This document shows, in pieces, positions 37,201 to 49,310 of a stretch of DNA of 64,000 nt; positions within the stretch are counted from its first letter, which is position 1, and each line of letters opens with the position of its first letter. Below the pieces are notes generated by a model. The model saw only the letters and a list, made by a program, of their open reading frames with translations. It searched no databases and was not told where the DNA came from. This stretch comes from Dimorphilus gyrociliatus. Lineage: Eukaryota > Annelida > Polychaeta > Dinophilidae. Made by a program: the position numbers and the translations under genes. The DNA is taken from contig CAJFCJ010000034.1 in assembly GCA_904063045.1 (NCBI GenBank), positions 66,531 to 130,530 of the forward strand, written 5' to 3'.

Positions 37201-40200
37201 AATAGAAGACTTAATTCATTCATTTCATAATATTTACCAGATGTACAAACAATCAATGTATTGAATACGATAAATTCTGCGATAATGAATATAATTGTTT
37301 TGATAGAAGCGATGAAGATTGCATTAATTTTATACATTTTAACAGTGGGAATAAAACTAGTAAGAGAAACAGTTTTTCATTCATCTCTTATACAAAATTC
37401 TATTTATTCTATGTTTCTTTTTTTATATAATTTGTTAACGAAGCGTGTCATCCTACTAAACAACTATTTTGCGATAATAAATGCAAACCAATAAGTTATA
37501 AGTGCGACCTTTTTCCTCATTGTGAAGATTTAGCTGATGAATATTTAGATAATTATGAAGAATGCTTTAAAAGGTGGAACACAATGTCCTTTTTTCTTAT
37601 AGATTAATAATTAATTGGTTCATAGTCTGATTATTTTTAAAACAGCTTATCATACGATGCGCTAATGAATAATCCTTATCGATGTCGTTTAAAATACGAT
37701 TCTGTTGGAAATCATTTGACAAAACAGTATTTTCCTTTTTATGATTTAAAAAACTGTTCGTTAGAAAAGTGTAAAGTTGGTGAATTTTTATGTAAAATAG
37801 AGAAATTTTGTATATCAATTGAACAAGTGTGTGATAACATTAATCATTGCTGGAATAATGAAGATGAACATAATTGCGGTATATCCAAGACCTTATTTCA
37901 ATCAAAATAAGTAAAATAATTATGTCTTTCTTTAAAACTTTAATAAAATTAGAAAATTTTGCAATTGCTGGCTTTTTTAAATGTAAAAATGAAAATCTGT
38001 ACCTAAATTTTAGCAGTGTCTGCAATGGAATAACAAATTGCAGAGAGGGAAGCGATGAGCAATATTGTGAAAGAAGAAATATTATTTGTCTATTAGACTG
38101 TAAATGCTTCCCACTATTTTATTTACATTGCAATAGTTTCACAGAGCTTTCAAACAAGCTTTTAAATTCATCTATAGAACTATATAAACATATTACTTTA
38201 AACAATCAAAAGATTATTGAAGGCAAATATGATACATACCAATTAACTGTTCTACGTATAAAAAACAGTCGTTTCAATGTCAGAAAATTTCAATTGAAAG
38301 CTCCAAATTTATTCCTTTTACACATAACAAATTGTGAATTGACAAATATTCAACTGTTGAAACGTAATCAATGGAATATATTGCAGCATCTTAACCTTTC
38401 GCATAATCCTCTTAGAATAGATGAACAGTTAACATTTGAAATATTTCCCAATCTCTTACAGATGGACATCTCTTTCACAAATATTATCTATCTTCATAAA
38501 AATGTCTTTAGAAACCTGAGCCGTCTACAATTGTTGAAAATCAATCATTGTATTATTAGTAATATGGATTTAGACGTGTTTAGATATTTCGAAAATCTCA
38601 AAGTTCTTTACATGAAGAGAACAACGTTTATGAGGATTTTGAGATATGATAATATGAAATATCTCGTTAATATTCGAGTTCTTCATACTGAATACTTTAG
38701 GATGTGTTGTTTGGGATGGAAATTTTCGGCCCAACTGTACGATTGTTCACCTGCAAATGCCCTATTGAATACGTGCTCCGACCTGTTGATTTCGAATCTG
38801 GTGAGGAGTATATTCTGGATATTTGGATTCACTGGATTCATAGGCAACGTATTCTCATTGACGTATAGAATAATTTCGATGAGTAGACCTTCTCATTTGT
38901 TCTACATCATGTTGTCTGCCGGAGATTTCTTGACGTCATTGTATTTTATATCAATGTCTATAGCGGATTTGTATTTTAAAGGGAAATTTCAGGAAAACGA
39001 CGACAAATGGCGATACGGAATTACTTGTAAATTGATTGGAAGCGTAATGAATTCATCACTAATCCTATCATCTCTAAGTTTATTACTAATAAGTATTGAA
39101 AGATATCACGGCATTGCATCACCTCTAAGTTCAAGATTTTCCATGAAATTTGTATCACTTGTATGTCTTGTATGTGGGATATTTTCAATTATGATAGGAA
39201 GTCTTCCAAATCTTATCTATGAAGTAAATTCTAATAGAATAATGTTTAAACATTAATTATCGACAGATTGAACACAATAATTTTATTCCATAGAATTTCT
39301 TTGTAGAAACTCCTATATGTTTTAAACTGCAGTTAAGATCTCAGAAAAACGAAGGCTGGTTTTATTCATTTATAATCTTTGACGTTGGAATGCTTTGCAT
39401 ATCATTAATCATAGTTGTATTATATTGTAAAATTTTATTAGAAATAAAAAAGAGCATAGCAACTTTTCATTGTCGTTCTAATGAGAAATTTTTAAGTAGC
39501 GCTTCAAAAATAACTCTATTTATTATCTGTACAAACTTGATGTGCTGGCTTCCTGTTTCTCTTATTGGTTAGTGTTATTTAACTTTTAATAATATAAAAT
39601 ACTATAAACAAAACTTTTAAAAAGGCATATACTCTGTTACTGGGCATTTTAATCTTTCGAATGATATAGTTATATGGTTTATCGTTACACTTATTCCAAT
39701 TAATTGTGCTTTAAATCCATTAATTTATTCATTTGGCGAATATTTAAAAAGTAAGAAAGTTAAGAGAGAAGAAAGAAAGAAAACAAAGTAAATATTTTTT
39801 GAAGAATATAGTAAATTAGTTAATATTTTCAATGTTAATTCATTAAATAGTACAAGTATTGAAAATGAAATAATTGATAGAACGAAAGAGAAAAGTAACA
39901 TTTTGAAAGAAAATACTTTTATTATACTTTAATCTTTTTATGTATTGCCTTTTATATTCCAGTTATTGAATTTTTTATGAATTATGAAGAAAGCCACTTT
40001 ATTCTAACAGTACTGGATATAGATTTATGTAAATTGAAATTTAATACTGAATTCTTTACAAATAATACATATTTTAATTGTATTAAACATCTATGTTCTG
40101 CTATTACATTCCTTCATTCAAAAAAACTATCAATAAATGGGAAATTTGAACTGGATGATGTTCATAAGACTAATGTTTATTATTATATTTTCCTAATTAA

Positions 40201-40375
40201 TGGATTGTTTATATTAATATTTTCTTTATAGGAAAACTTTGGAAAAAATATGGAATTTTTCCTTATCCCCAAGAAAATGGAGACTTTAACTAAAAGTCGA
40301 GAATTTAAAGATATTTGGGCATTGGGTTTCTTCACCAGAATGATTTTGCAGAAGAGAATGTATTACTACTCTTAA
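34291..40375 (+). CDS. Receptor C: SRCR / lectin-like / LDLa / LRR / 7TM receptor with pseudokinase-like tail
   Basis: Starts at ATG 34291 with a signal peptide. SRCR-like regions run to about 36090 (LICKYFGFNSG). A lectin-like region spans 36150-36780. LDLa modules lie at about 36890-37100, 37240-37320, 37440-37570, 37760-37880 and 37965-38075. The LRR N-cap is CLLDCKC and LRRs reach about 38690. The 7TM region runs from 38800 to about 39760 and keeps class A hallmarks: CWLP in TM6 and NPLIY in TM7. Cytoplasmic exons give a hinge-like stretch, helix E (AITFLHSKKLSINGK), an ENFGK where DFG would sit, and helix F (KDIWALGFF, the DxWxxG of kinases), stopping at 40375. HRD and the DFG aspartate are lost and the N-lobe glycine loop and lysine are not visible, so catalysis is unlikely. 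Exon joins are predicted. Confidence 0.75.
38301..39278 (+). repeat. Near-identical tract shared with receptor D (LRR to TM4)
   Basis: About 978 bases match 44870-45847 (offset 6569) with hardly a difference (a CAT/CAC change next to the donor intron is one). The preceding LRR start and the following TM5 exon are diverged. This is a second case, independent of the A/B tract, involving the same protein region. Confidence 0.88.
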
Positions 40376-40696
40376 TAAACTATTAATAAAAAGGATGACT
40401 ATTTGTTGTTTAATGTTTATTAATAGAATTTTATTATTGAAAAAGCGTGTTCGTCTTGTCGAATTAATCTATTATAAATTCAAAATGATCATAGCATCTC
40501 GTAGAGTGAGGATTAGAAGGAGTATGAGAGTATAGCCTTGTTATAGTCTAGACTTATTATATTAAAAATAAACACGACTTTATTGTAATTTAACTGGAAC
40601 AATTAAATTAATGAAAATAGTTTATTTAATATTCCTTTAACTATATTTCTCATATATTTCTCATTGTTTTAAAATTAAATAGAAATATTTAATAGC
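40376..40696. other. Intergenic region between receptors C and D
   Basis: 320 AT-rich bases between the stop of C and the start of D, which lie in the same orientation. I see no gene here. It must hold the 3' end signals of C and the promoter of D. Confidence 0.5.
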
Positions 40697-43600
40697 ATGG
40701 TTAACATGAAAATTCTGTTTAACCTTGTTATCTTATCAAATCTATTAACTATGACTTGTCAACAAACATTAATTAGACTGAGAAAATGCGTACCTAAACT
40801 CAATGTTGTTTTTGAAAGTTCAACCTATATTATTGGCCACTTAATATGCTACGATAATAAAATGATGTATCCAGTGGCTGTAACAAATTGTATTAACTTT
40901 GATTATAAGAATATTTGTAATTTATTCAATTACGATCACATTTACATGCGGATTGATACCTGCAATTATACAAAAGGTACGTAGATTTAATGTCAATCGT
41001 TATATAATGTTATATAAATCAATCAATTTAAAGATAATGACAAATTTATTGGGTTTGAGAAATGGAATTTACATAATTCATCATAGTAAGTTATCATTTC
41101 CAATTTCTATTTGTAAACATTTTCCTACTGTTAAAAACAGCTATTTTATAAATAATCCACATTACGATATGTGCTTTAAATGCTTTAAGAAGAATTCAAC
41201 TTGTAATATATATCTATATATAATTAAATCTATCAATGTCGTATTAAATATAGAATTCATTTAATAGATATATTTGCTCATAAATTAAATTCAAACAAGT
41301 TCGTTCCCTATTTAAGGCATAATCAAAGAATTTTTCGCCTTAATACATTGAAAAGATTAAAAGAAAAAGTATGCGTTTCCGTTGAGTTTTATTTGGATTA
41401 TTTAAAATTATTGAATATTGAAAATTCTACTATAAAAGTAAAAGATTTTCATGATGATAAACCAATTTTTTCAATGAATTCTTCAAATATTCATAATGAT
41501 ATGAAACAGTTTTCTTGTTCTTTCAAACAAATAAGAGGTAGAATAAAGCAACATTATATAACTTTGAATTAGTATAGTACAGTATAAATTGTAGATTTAA
41601 CATTTAAAAGATTGAATAAAAGTGATTCATTACGTTTGAAACATAATCAAATTAAAGAAATATCTATTATTATGTTCTCAAAGACTTATGGTAGTCTTCC
41701 TCCTGTGTTTGTCAATAATTTCAACTTTAACAGACAAATTAGACTATCTATTGGTAAAATGATTTGTAGACAATTGTCCATGAATGTTGGATCTCACCGT
41801 ATAAATTTTATTAGATTAGATAAAGTAAGAAATATATTATGGGTATAATTGATTATCTAAATATATCGTTACAGGATGTTAATATTGCTCAGGTAATTAA
41901 ATTGGAAGGATAGTGAATGAGAAAATTCAAAGTTAATTAGAGAGTTATTTTTTGTAGAATCGTCTCTGTTCCTCTCTTCCAAATCCACACTTTTATAGCT
42001 TTGTACTTGAAATACTTAATTATTATTAATATTTTAAAAAGAACACTGTTCAAAATTACTATTTCAGAATGGTTATGTATTAGATTTCTGTAAGGCAAAT
42101 AAAGAATTCTATTCAAGTTGTTCACCGATAAAGTCTAATACTAAATACTTACTGGATGTCAAATGCCTAACTGAAACTTATATTGCCTCTAAATTTCGAT
42201 TATATAATAATCAAAATGACTATATTTCTAAAAGAAGGATACATTCTAACAGCTATGTAGGATATTTTCAAATATTCTACGATTCAAAATGGTATATGAT
42301 TGATCGCTACTCATTAACAAGCCATTTACTTGAATTAGTTTGTCAGTATTTTGGATTTTTAACAGGATCATTTGTTCGTAATGATAAAAAACATTATAAA
42401 ACGAAAGAAGATTTCGATTTTGAATATATTTTAAGTTTACATTGTCCTTTGAATGTAACAAAGATAAGCGACTGTTCATTTACAGAAATGTTAGTAAAAG
42501 ACCAAAAAGGAATTAGAATTATTATATTTCCAATAAATTAAATGCTAATATAGATATATTCTTTAAATAAATAGATTAAATAACGATGGTATTGATTCAA
42601 TAAAAATTGAATGTACCGTTGCAAAGATTCAAAGTTATTAGTTTTCAATTTAAAATTTTTGGGGTAACTAGTTAAAATTAGTATTATCGTATAGTAAAAC
42701 GGCGTCTAAATTAGCTAATAACACTAGTTACCTCTAACGAATACTTAATTCAACATTTATAAATATTGTTACAGAGTGCTCCCATCCCGATAGTTATAGA
42801 ATTCTTAATGATTGTTATTACTTCATAAGACATAAAAAGAGAATAAGTCCTGTTCAAGGAAATCAAATATGTTCAAATAAGAATTTAACGCTTTTTGATC
42901 AAAATGAGGATATGTTTCTTTTATATGATTTTTTCTACAAGTTAATCATAAAGGGAAAAAATGAAAAATTGGTATTTTTTTCCGGTTGGCATATTTTAAT
43001 AGATTATTAATTGAACGCTTTGAAAATGATTGTTCAATTAATTTAAACAGTTTTACGTAATAAAACAATAAACGATGATGAAAGTTTTAAAGTAACATCA
43101 ACTGGTAGACCACTAAGATATTTATCACACTATTTAGTTAAACATGATGGAGACGAAAAATTTCACAAGACTGATAAAGTATTAGTCTTTACAAAACACT
43201 ATGAGAAATTGAGTCCAAGAGACAATTGTTTTATTACCTCATTCATTCCACTTGATTATTATAATAGTTCAAAAATTGTACTGAAAGCTATTCCTTGTAA
43301 TTTGAAAATATTTTCTTATCAAATCTGTCATAGCTTTGCTAGTATAGTATTCGCAAATTAACTAATTAATATATTACATTGCATATTTTCTAGGCTACTT
43401 GAATAATGATCCTCAAGAACAACTTATTCAATATGATAATAATTTAAATTATTCAAAATTAGCGTTCTACTGCTTTTTGAGTAGAATATATGTAAATTAT
43501 ATTCAAGTTTGTGATGGAATAAAAGATTGTTCCTTGGGAGAAGATGAATATAATTGTGATGAAATTATTACATTTTCCTGTTTTAATTTAAAAGCTAAGA

Positions 43601-46600
43601 TTCCTTATCAGTATACTTGCGATTATAGAGAAGATTGCTCTGACGGATCTGATGAGCAATTTTGCGGTTAATAAAAAAAGTATTTAAAACGAATTTATAC
43701 TTTACTTTTCAAAATTTAATCCAACAACAAATTAGAGAGAAGACAATGCAAAGATAACTTTAGAAAGTAAAACTTCCTTATTATTGTGTAATACCATTTT
43801 GTCTTTTATACGAAATATGTCGTTCATCAGATGTAAAAGTAACGAATGTTTACAAATTGAATATTTCTGCGATAATGAGTATAATTGTCTTGATAAGAGT
43901 GATGAACAATGTCTTTTTTATAATTTCAATAATTCCATTACAAGTTAATAACTCATAATATTCAATTTCTAGGTGATTGACTATATAAGTTATATTAAAT
44001 ATTTCACTTTTATCAGATTGTAATGAAAAGAATCAATTTGCGTGCAGTAACGACTGTATACCTATTCGTTATAAATGTGATACTTTTAATGATTGTATGG
44101 ATTTAAGTGATGAAATTTCCAACATATGTCTAGGAAAAATGTATATATTCAGGTATTTCAAACATTATAATTCCATGTAAACAACAACGGAAAAAGAATA
44201 CATTATAATAAAAACATAGGTTTTTCAATCTGATTCACGATGCAAAACAAGAATGTTCCATAAACTATGATTCAAAAGGGAATATGTTCAGCAATATGAA
44301 TCATCCATATATCAATTTCAAAAATTGCAATAGGGCTAAATGCGATTATGGTGAATTTTTATGTACAACCTATAAATTTTGCATTCCAATAGGACGCGTT
44401 TGTGATGAGGTTAATGACTGCTTCAATAACGAAGATGAAACGAATTGCGGTAAAATAAATCTATTTCGTATATATCTAACCTATTATTAATCTAATTTAA
44501 TTCGAAATATAGAACATTTTGTTGCTACTGGTTTCTTCAAGTGCAGAAAGCAAAGTCTTTATATCAATATAAGTAGTATATGTAATGGAATTATTAATTG
44601 TAAAACTGGTAATGATGAACTATATTGTCAGGGTAAAATGCAGCTATGTCCATTAAAATGTGACTGTTCTATTAAATATCATCTAAAATGTGTTTTTAAT
44701 ACAACATTCTTTGGAAATAACATCACTTTGAATAATCCATCTCTGATACAAACTAAAAAGATTACGCTTGTTAACGTTAATCTTGTTCAAAAGCAAATAG
44801 ATTCAATTGATTTGGCAATATTGTTTCTAACTAATACAAAATTCAACAATTCATTTTTGCGTATAAAAACTCCAAATTTATTCCTTTTACACATAACAAA
44901 TTGTGAATTGACAAATATTCAACTGTTGAAACGTAATCAATGGAATATATTGCAGCATCTTAACCTTTCGCATAATCCTCTTAGAATAGATGAACAGTTA
45001 ACATTTGAAATATTTCCCAATCTCTTACAGATGGACATCTCTTTCACAAATATTATCTATCTTCATAAAAATGTCTTTAGAAACCTGAGCCGTCTACAAT
45101 TGTTGAAAATCAATCATTGTATTATTAGTAATATGGATTTAGACGTGTTTAGATATTTCGAAAATCTCAAAGTTCTTTACATGAAGAGAACAACGTTTAT
45201 GAGGATTTTGAGATATGATAATATGAAATATCTCGTTAATATTCGAGTTCTTCATACTGAATACTTTAGGATGTGTTGTTTGGGATGGAAATTTTCGGCC
45301 CAACTGTACGATTGTTCACCTGCAAATGCCCTATTGAATACGTGCTCCGACCTGTTGATTTCGAATCTGGTGAGGAGTATATTCTGGATATTTGGATTCA
45401 CTGGATTCATAGGCAACGTATTCTCATTGACGTATAGAATAATTTCGATGAGTAGACCTTCTCATTTGTTCTACATCATGTTGTCTGCCGGAGATTTCTT
45501 GACGTCATTGTATTTTATATCAATGTCTATAGCGGATTTGTATTTTAAAGGGAAATTTCAGGAAAACGACGACAAATGGCGATACGGAATTACTTGTAAA
45601 TTGATTGGAAGCGTAATGAATTCATCACTAATCCTATCATCTCTAAGTTTATTACTAATAAGTATTGAAAGATATCACGGCATTGCATCACCTCTAAGTT
45701 CAAGATTTTCCATGAAATTTGTATCACTTGTATGTCTTGTATGTGGGATATTTTCAATTATGATAGGAAGTCTTCCAAATCTTATCTATGAAGTAAATTC
45801 TAATAGAATAATGTTTAAACACTAATTATCGACAGATTGAACACAATCATTGAATTTTATTCAACAGACTGTTTATCTTAAAATGCCATATTGTTTTAAA
45901 TTGATTTCGTTCACTAATCGAAAATGGTTTATAATTGTTTTCATTTATGAAATTGCATTAATTTTCCTACTGTTTTTGGCATTACGTCTGAGTTATTCAG
46001 CTGGAAAGTTATTGAAGAGAGACATAATGAAAATGAGCGTTTCATTTGAGAAAAGTTTATATTTAAGTAGTTTAAAAATGTACAACTATGTTGATATATC
46101 AAAATTAATTGGCTGGTTTTTTATCGCAATTACAGGTTGATCTATCTATAGTAAAATCAATAAAAGCGTATATTTATATAAATATATATATATATATATG
46201 TTTATAGATATCGTTATATATATATATCCTTCTAAATTGAATAATGGCATATACTTGTATTGTATTATTACTTTTAGTGTGTTGACCATATATTTTCCAT
46301 TATCATTTCAATGTAAAAGTTCAATTGTTCTTTATAAAACTAAAAGAAAGAAACTAAAATGGCAAAAAAAGTAATTATTCTCTATTTCTGTCTTTATTAA
46401 TATATCTATACGTATATTTATATTGGATTTATATTATCAAATATAGACTTGAATATCAGCATGCTAATGAGTTGAAGGCAACGGCTGAAAGTAAGTTGCG
46501 TAATAGTTTATTATATATCCTATAAATTTTTTTATCTTTTAATTGACAGTGCTAAGTTTCTGGCTTCTTCATCGTAAAGAAAAATTGCAGTTTAGCCATT

Positions 46601-46981
46601 GCAATTCAAAAGTTGAAAGAATGAAGATAAATGATGATTTTTTAAAAAATTTCAACTGTTTTATATGCATTAAACACGTTATTCTAGCATTGAAGAAATG
46701 CCATAGTCTAAAGTTTTCTTTAAATGGGTCATTGGACGAGAATACTATTTTTACTTCAGTAAAGTCTACTTTCATTGATAATGAAATAGTTAAAATATTA
46801 TTGATAAGTGTTTTGTTTATAGATGCATAATAGGCCTAATGTTAAGTTCTATGTAATGGCAAAAAGCTTTGTTTGTTTAGATGCGTTAACTGAAAAAGAA
46901 GATATGTTAAAGTTTGGACGATTTGTCGCATTCATTCTTTCAAAGATAAAAATTATTTATTCAAAGAATGAACGAAACTGA
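40697..46981 (+). CDS. Receptor D: SRCR / lectin-like / LDLa / LRR / 7TM receptor with degenerate kinase-like tail
   Basis: Starts at ATG 40697 with a signal peptide (MVNMKILFNLVILSNLL...). SRCR-like regions extend to about 42540 (LVCQYFGFLTG). A lectin-like region begins near 42777 (ECSHPDSYRIL). LDLa modules lie at about 43470-43670, 43830-43915, 44015-44130, 44340-44450 and 44540-44630. The LRR N-cap is CPLKCDC. The LRR-TM4 block is shared with C, but TM5-TM7 (about 45868-46330) are its own, with YFPLSF in place of NPxxY. The tail has a helix-E-like ILALKKCHSLKFSLNGS and, in the last exon, EDMLKFGRFVAFIL, which aligns with the DxWxxG helix F of kinases. Stop at 46981. HRD is replaced by LNG. 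Ends 64 bases from the convergent NLR2. Exon joins are predicted. Confidence 0.72.
44870..45847 (+). repeat. Near-identical tract shared with receptor C
   Basis: Counterpart of 38301-39278. The tract starts inside the LRR array at the shared CTCCAAATTTATTCC and ends in the intron after TM4. Outside it the two genes have only family-level similarity. Confidence 0.88.
46176..46226. repeat. AT dinucleotide repeat in an intron of receptor D
   Basis: Two short (TA)n tracts separated by a TTTATAGATATCG stretch, in the intron before the TM7 exon. Simple sequence, likely length-variable. Confidence 0.7.
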
Positions 46982-47045
46982 CTAGCTAAAGTATTTGAAT
47001 AAATTTTATTGCTAAAATGTATTTACGTAACGTGACAATTCACTA

Positions 47046-49310
47046 TCAGTAATATAGTTCACAAACATGATAAGATAAATCCTTTATACGATCGTTCATA
47101 TTGCAGCTGTTTAGTTTTAAAACCTTTAATTTAGTATTTAAACTTTTTAACAAAGTAATAAGACTGTTCAGTGCTTCTGGGCCGAAATCATTAAAACCTA
47201 AATCAAAGTTTTCCAAGTATTTAAAATTTATCATTTTTTTGCTTAATGCATCGACAGCCTTCGGTGTGATAAAGCACTTGGCCAAGTTGAAATTTTTCAG
47301 GTAAACTGTTGATTCCTTTAGCGATTGACAGAATAGGTTTATTCCTTTTTCACCTAATTCATTATTTTCTAAATACAACTCCTCTAATTTGTTATTTGTA
47401 GCGAAATATTCACCAAGATATAATCCTCCTGTTTCCCTTAAACAGCTGTCTTTCAAATTGAGTATCTTTAATTTTTTAGCAAATAAATGCTCCAAAATAT
47501 ATTTAAGCCCTGTATCCTCAATTTTATTCCATCCCAAGTATAATTCCTCCAAATCCTTTAGAAAGTGAAGCGATTTAGACAATTCAATAGAACCTTTAAC
47601 TCCAAAATGACAACTGGAAATATTTAGAATTTTTAACCTATGGTTAGTCATTCTTAAAGAGAAGGCTAACGACTTAATTCCGCTATCTTCAATCTTGTTT
47701 CGATTAATTTGTAGCTCTTCGAGGAAAATTGTTTTAAGTAACGCTTGAGATAAAAGTTTTGCTCCTTCATCAGAGAAACCGCAATTGGTCAATTTTAAGA
47801 TCATTAATTTAGTCTTATCAATGTAAAAATAGTCATGAAAAAATTGTAATCCAGTGTCTCCAATATCGTTCCAGCTAAGATCAATTTCATTAAGATATCT
47901 TAGATAGTTTAGTGCTTTTGACAAGTTTAACATTCCTTTAGAAGAAATATTGCATTTCCATAACTTAAGACTTTTCAAATGATAATGATTTTTATTAATT
48001 GACGATGAAATTAAATTTAGGCCATAGTCTTCTATTTTATTCCATGAAAAGTCCAACATATTTAGACTATTTAGTTCGACAAAACTCTCTACAAAATACT
48101 GCACTCCAAATTTCTCTATTTGACTAGAGCATATTTTGAAAATCTTTAATGTTGATCTGACGTCTAAAAGTGCTGGAGAAACCTTTTTCATACCTACTAC
48201 ACCTATGTTATTCCAACCTAAATTAAGCTCTTCTAGATGTGAAAAATGCTTAAGTATATCCTTAAAAGCATCCATTGCTGCCTCTTCAAGAGCACAATCA
48301 GAAAAGTTTAAAACTCGAATAATATACGGTGATATAGAAAGGGAAGATGAAAGGTTTGTTAAACCACTATTACCAAGTTCAATTTGACTGAGATCCAGAC
48401 TTTCGAAATAAATAATTTCTAATAGAGTTTCTGCTAATTGATTGTAAGTAAAATCGGGATTATAATCAACTTTCTTCGCCAAAATTCCATTTAGAACTGG
48501 GAAGAAATCCTTGTTTAACAGTTTCTCTTCAATTCTTATTAAGATAAGAACGACTAACGCAATCAGTGGAATTGAACTTAGTCGAAGTGTTTTTGGTCGT
48601 TGCTTTTCTAAGAATTCTACAATAGAATAAGCTGCAGTTTCACTTACTAAACAAGTGTAGAGTTGACAAATTTGACGTTTTTCCAATCCTTCAATTTGAA
48701 CAATAACATCACAAAGAATATCAAGCTTTTGAAATTGTATTTCTCTACTCCAAATAAACATTGGAATATCTAATTTATTACTAAAAATAAGATTTTTAAA
48801 GTAGCTACTGCTAGAATAATCGAATCCATCGAATAGTAGAAATGTCTTAAATTCTTTACTTCTAAGAAGGAAATGCTTTATTGTTTCTTTTGGTATTCTA
48901 TCGTATTCGTGGAAATTCTGATGTAAAATTACATCAAAAATATCTTGATTTTGTTTAGCATCTTTCAAATCGACTAATAGAAAAAGGACATTAACTGGAG
49001 AGAAGTTTCTTTCATTATTAGCCCAAATTGAGAGTAATTTTTTGATTTGAAAAGATTTTCCAATTCCTCTTACACCTTTTATCAAAACTTTTTTAAAATC
49101 TTTTCCACATAGATCAAATAGAAAGGAAAATTCAACATTTGTTTCCTGTTTGTCATTGTTTGTCGTTACTAGATTCTTAATTATTCGATATTTTGGTAGA
49201 ATATTTATATTTTCAGGTGAGAATATTAATTTTTCATTATGTAATGATAGATTTACTTGCCTAGGATGTCCCGAATGATATTTTTTCACTAAATTAACTA
49301 ATTTATCCAT
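47046..49310 (-). CDS. NLR2: NACHT - LRR protein
   Basis: A single uninterrupted frame of 754 residues starts at the ATG complementary to 49308-49310. The NACHT-type P-loop is GVRGIGKS (residues 79-86) and Walker B is FLLFDGFD (157-164). A helical middle follows, then about a dozen RNase-inhibitor-type LRRs (LEELNLGWNNIG, LNEIDLSWNDIG, LEELYLGWNKIE and so on) to the C-terminus. It has a short N-terminus without an obvious death-fold domain and no ZU5 or caspase-like region, unlike NLR1. Absence of introns contrasts with every neighbour; this could reflect exon fusion or retroposition. Likely cytosolic sensor by family. The gene is convergent with receptor D. Confidence 0.85.
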   Translation of the reverse strand: MDKLVNLVKKYHSGHPRQVNLSLHNEKLIFSPENINILPKYRIIKNLVTTNNDKQETNVEFSFLFDLCGKDFKKVLIKGVRGIGKSFQIKKLLSIWANNERNFSPVNVLFLLVDLKDAKQNQDIFDVILHQNFHEYDRIPKETIKHFLLRSKEFKTFLLFDGFDYSSSSYFKNLIFSNKLDIPMFIWSREIQFQKLDILCDVIVQIEGLEKRQICQLYTCLVSETAAYSIVEFLEKQRPKTLRLSSIPLIALVVLILIRIEEKLLNKDFFPVLNGILAKKVDYNPDFTYNQLAETLLEIIYFESLDLSQIELGNSGLTNLSSSLSISPYIIRVLNFSDCALEEAAMDAFKDILKHFSHLEELNLGWNNIGVVGMKKVSPALLDVRSTLKIFKICSSQIEKFGVQYFVESFVELNSLNMLDFSWNKIEDYGLNLISSSINKNHYHLKSLKLWKCNISSKGMLNLSKALNYLRYLNEIDLSWNDIGDTGLQFFHDYFYIDKTKLMILKLTNCGFSDEGAKLLSQALLKTIFLEELQINRNKIEDSGIKSLAFSLRMTNHRLKILNISSCHFGVKGSIELSKSLHFLKDLEELYLGWNKIEDTGLKYILEHLFAKKLKILNLKDSCLRETGGLYLGEYFATNNKLEELYLENNELGEKGINLFCQSLKESTVYLKNFNLAKCFITPKAVDALSKKMINFKYLENFDLGFNDFGPEALNSLITLLKSLNTKLKVLKLNSCNMNDRIKDLSYHVCELYY

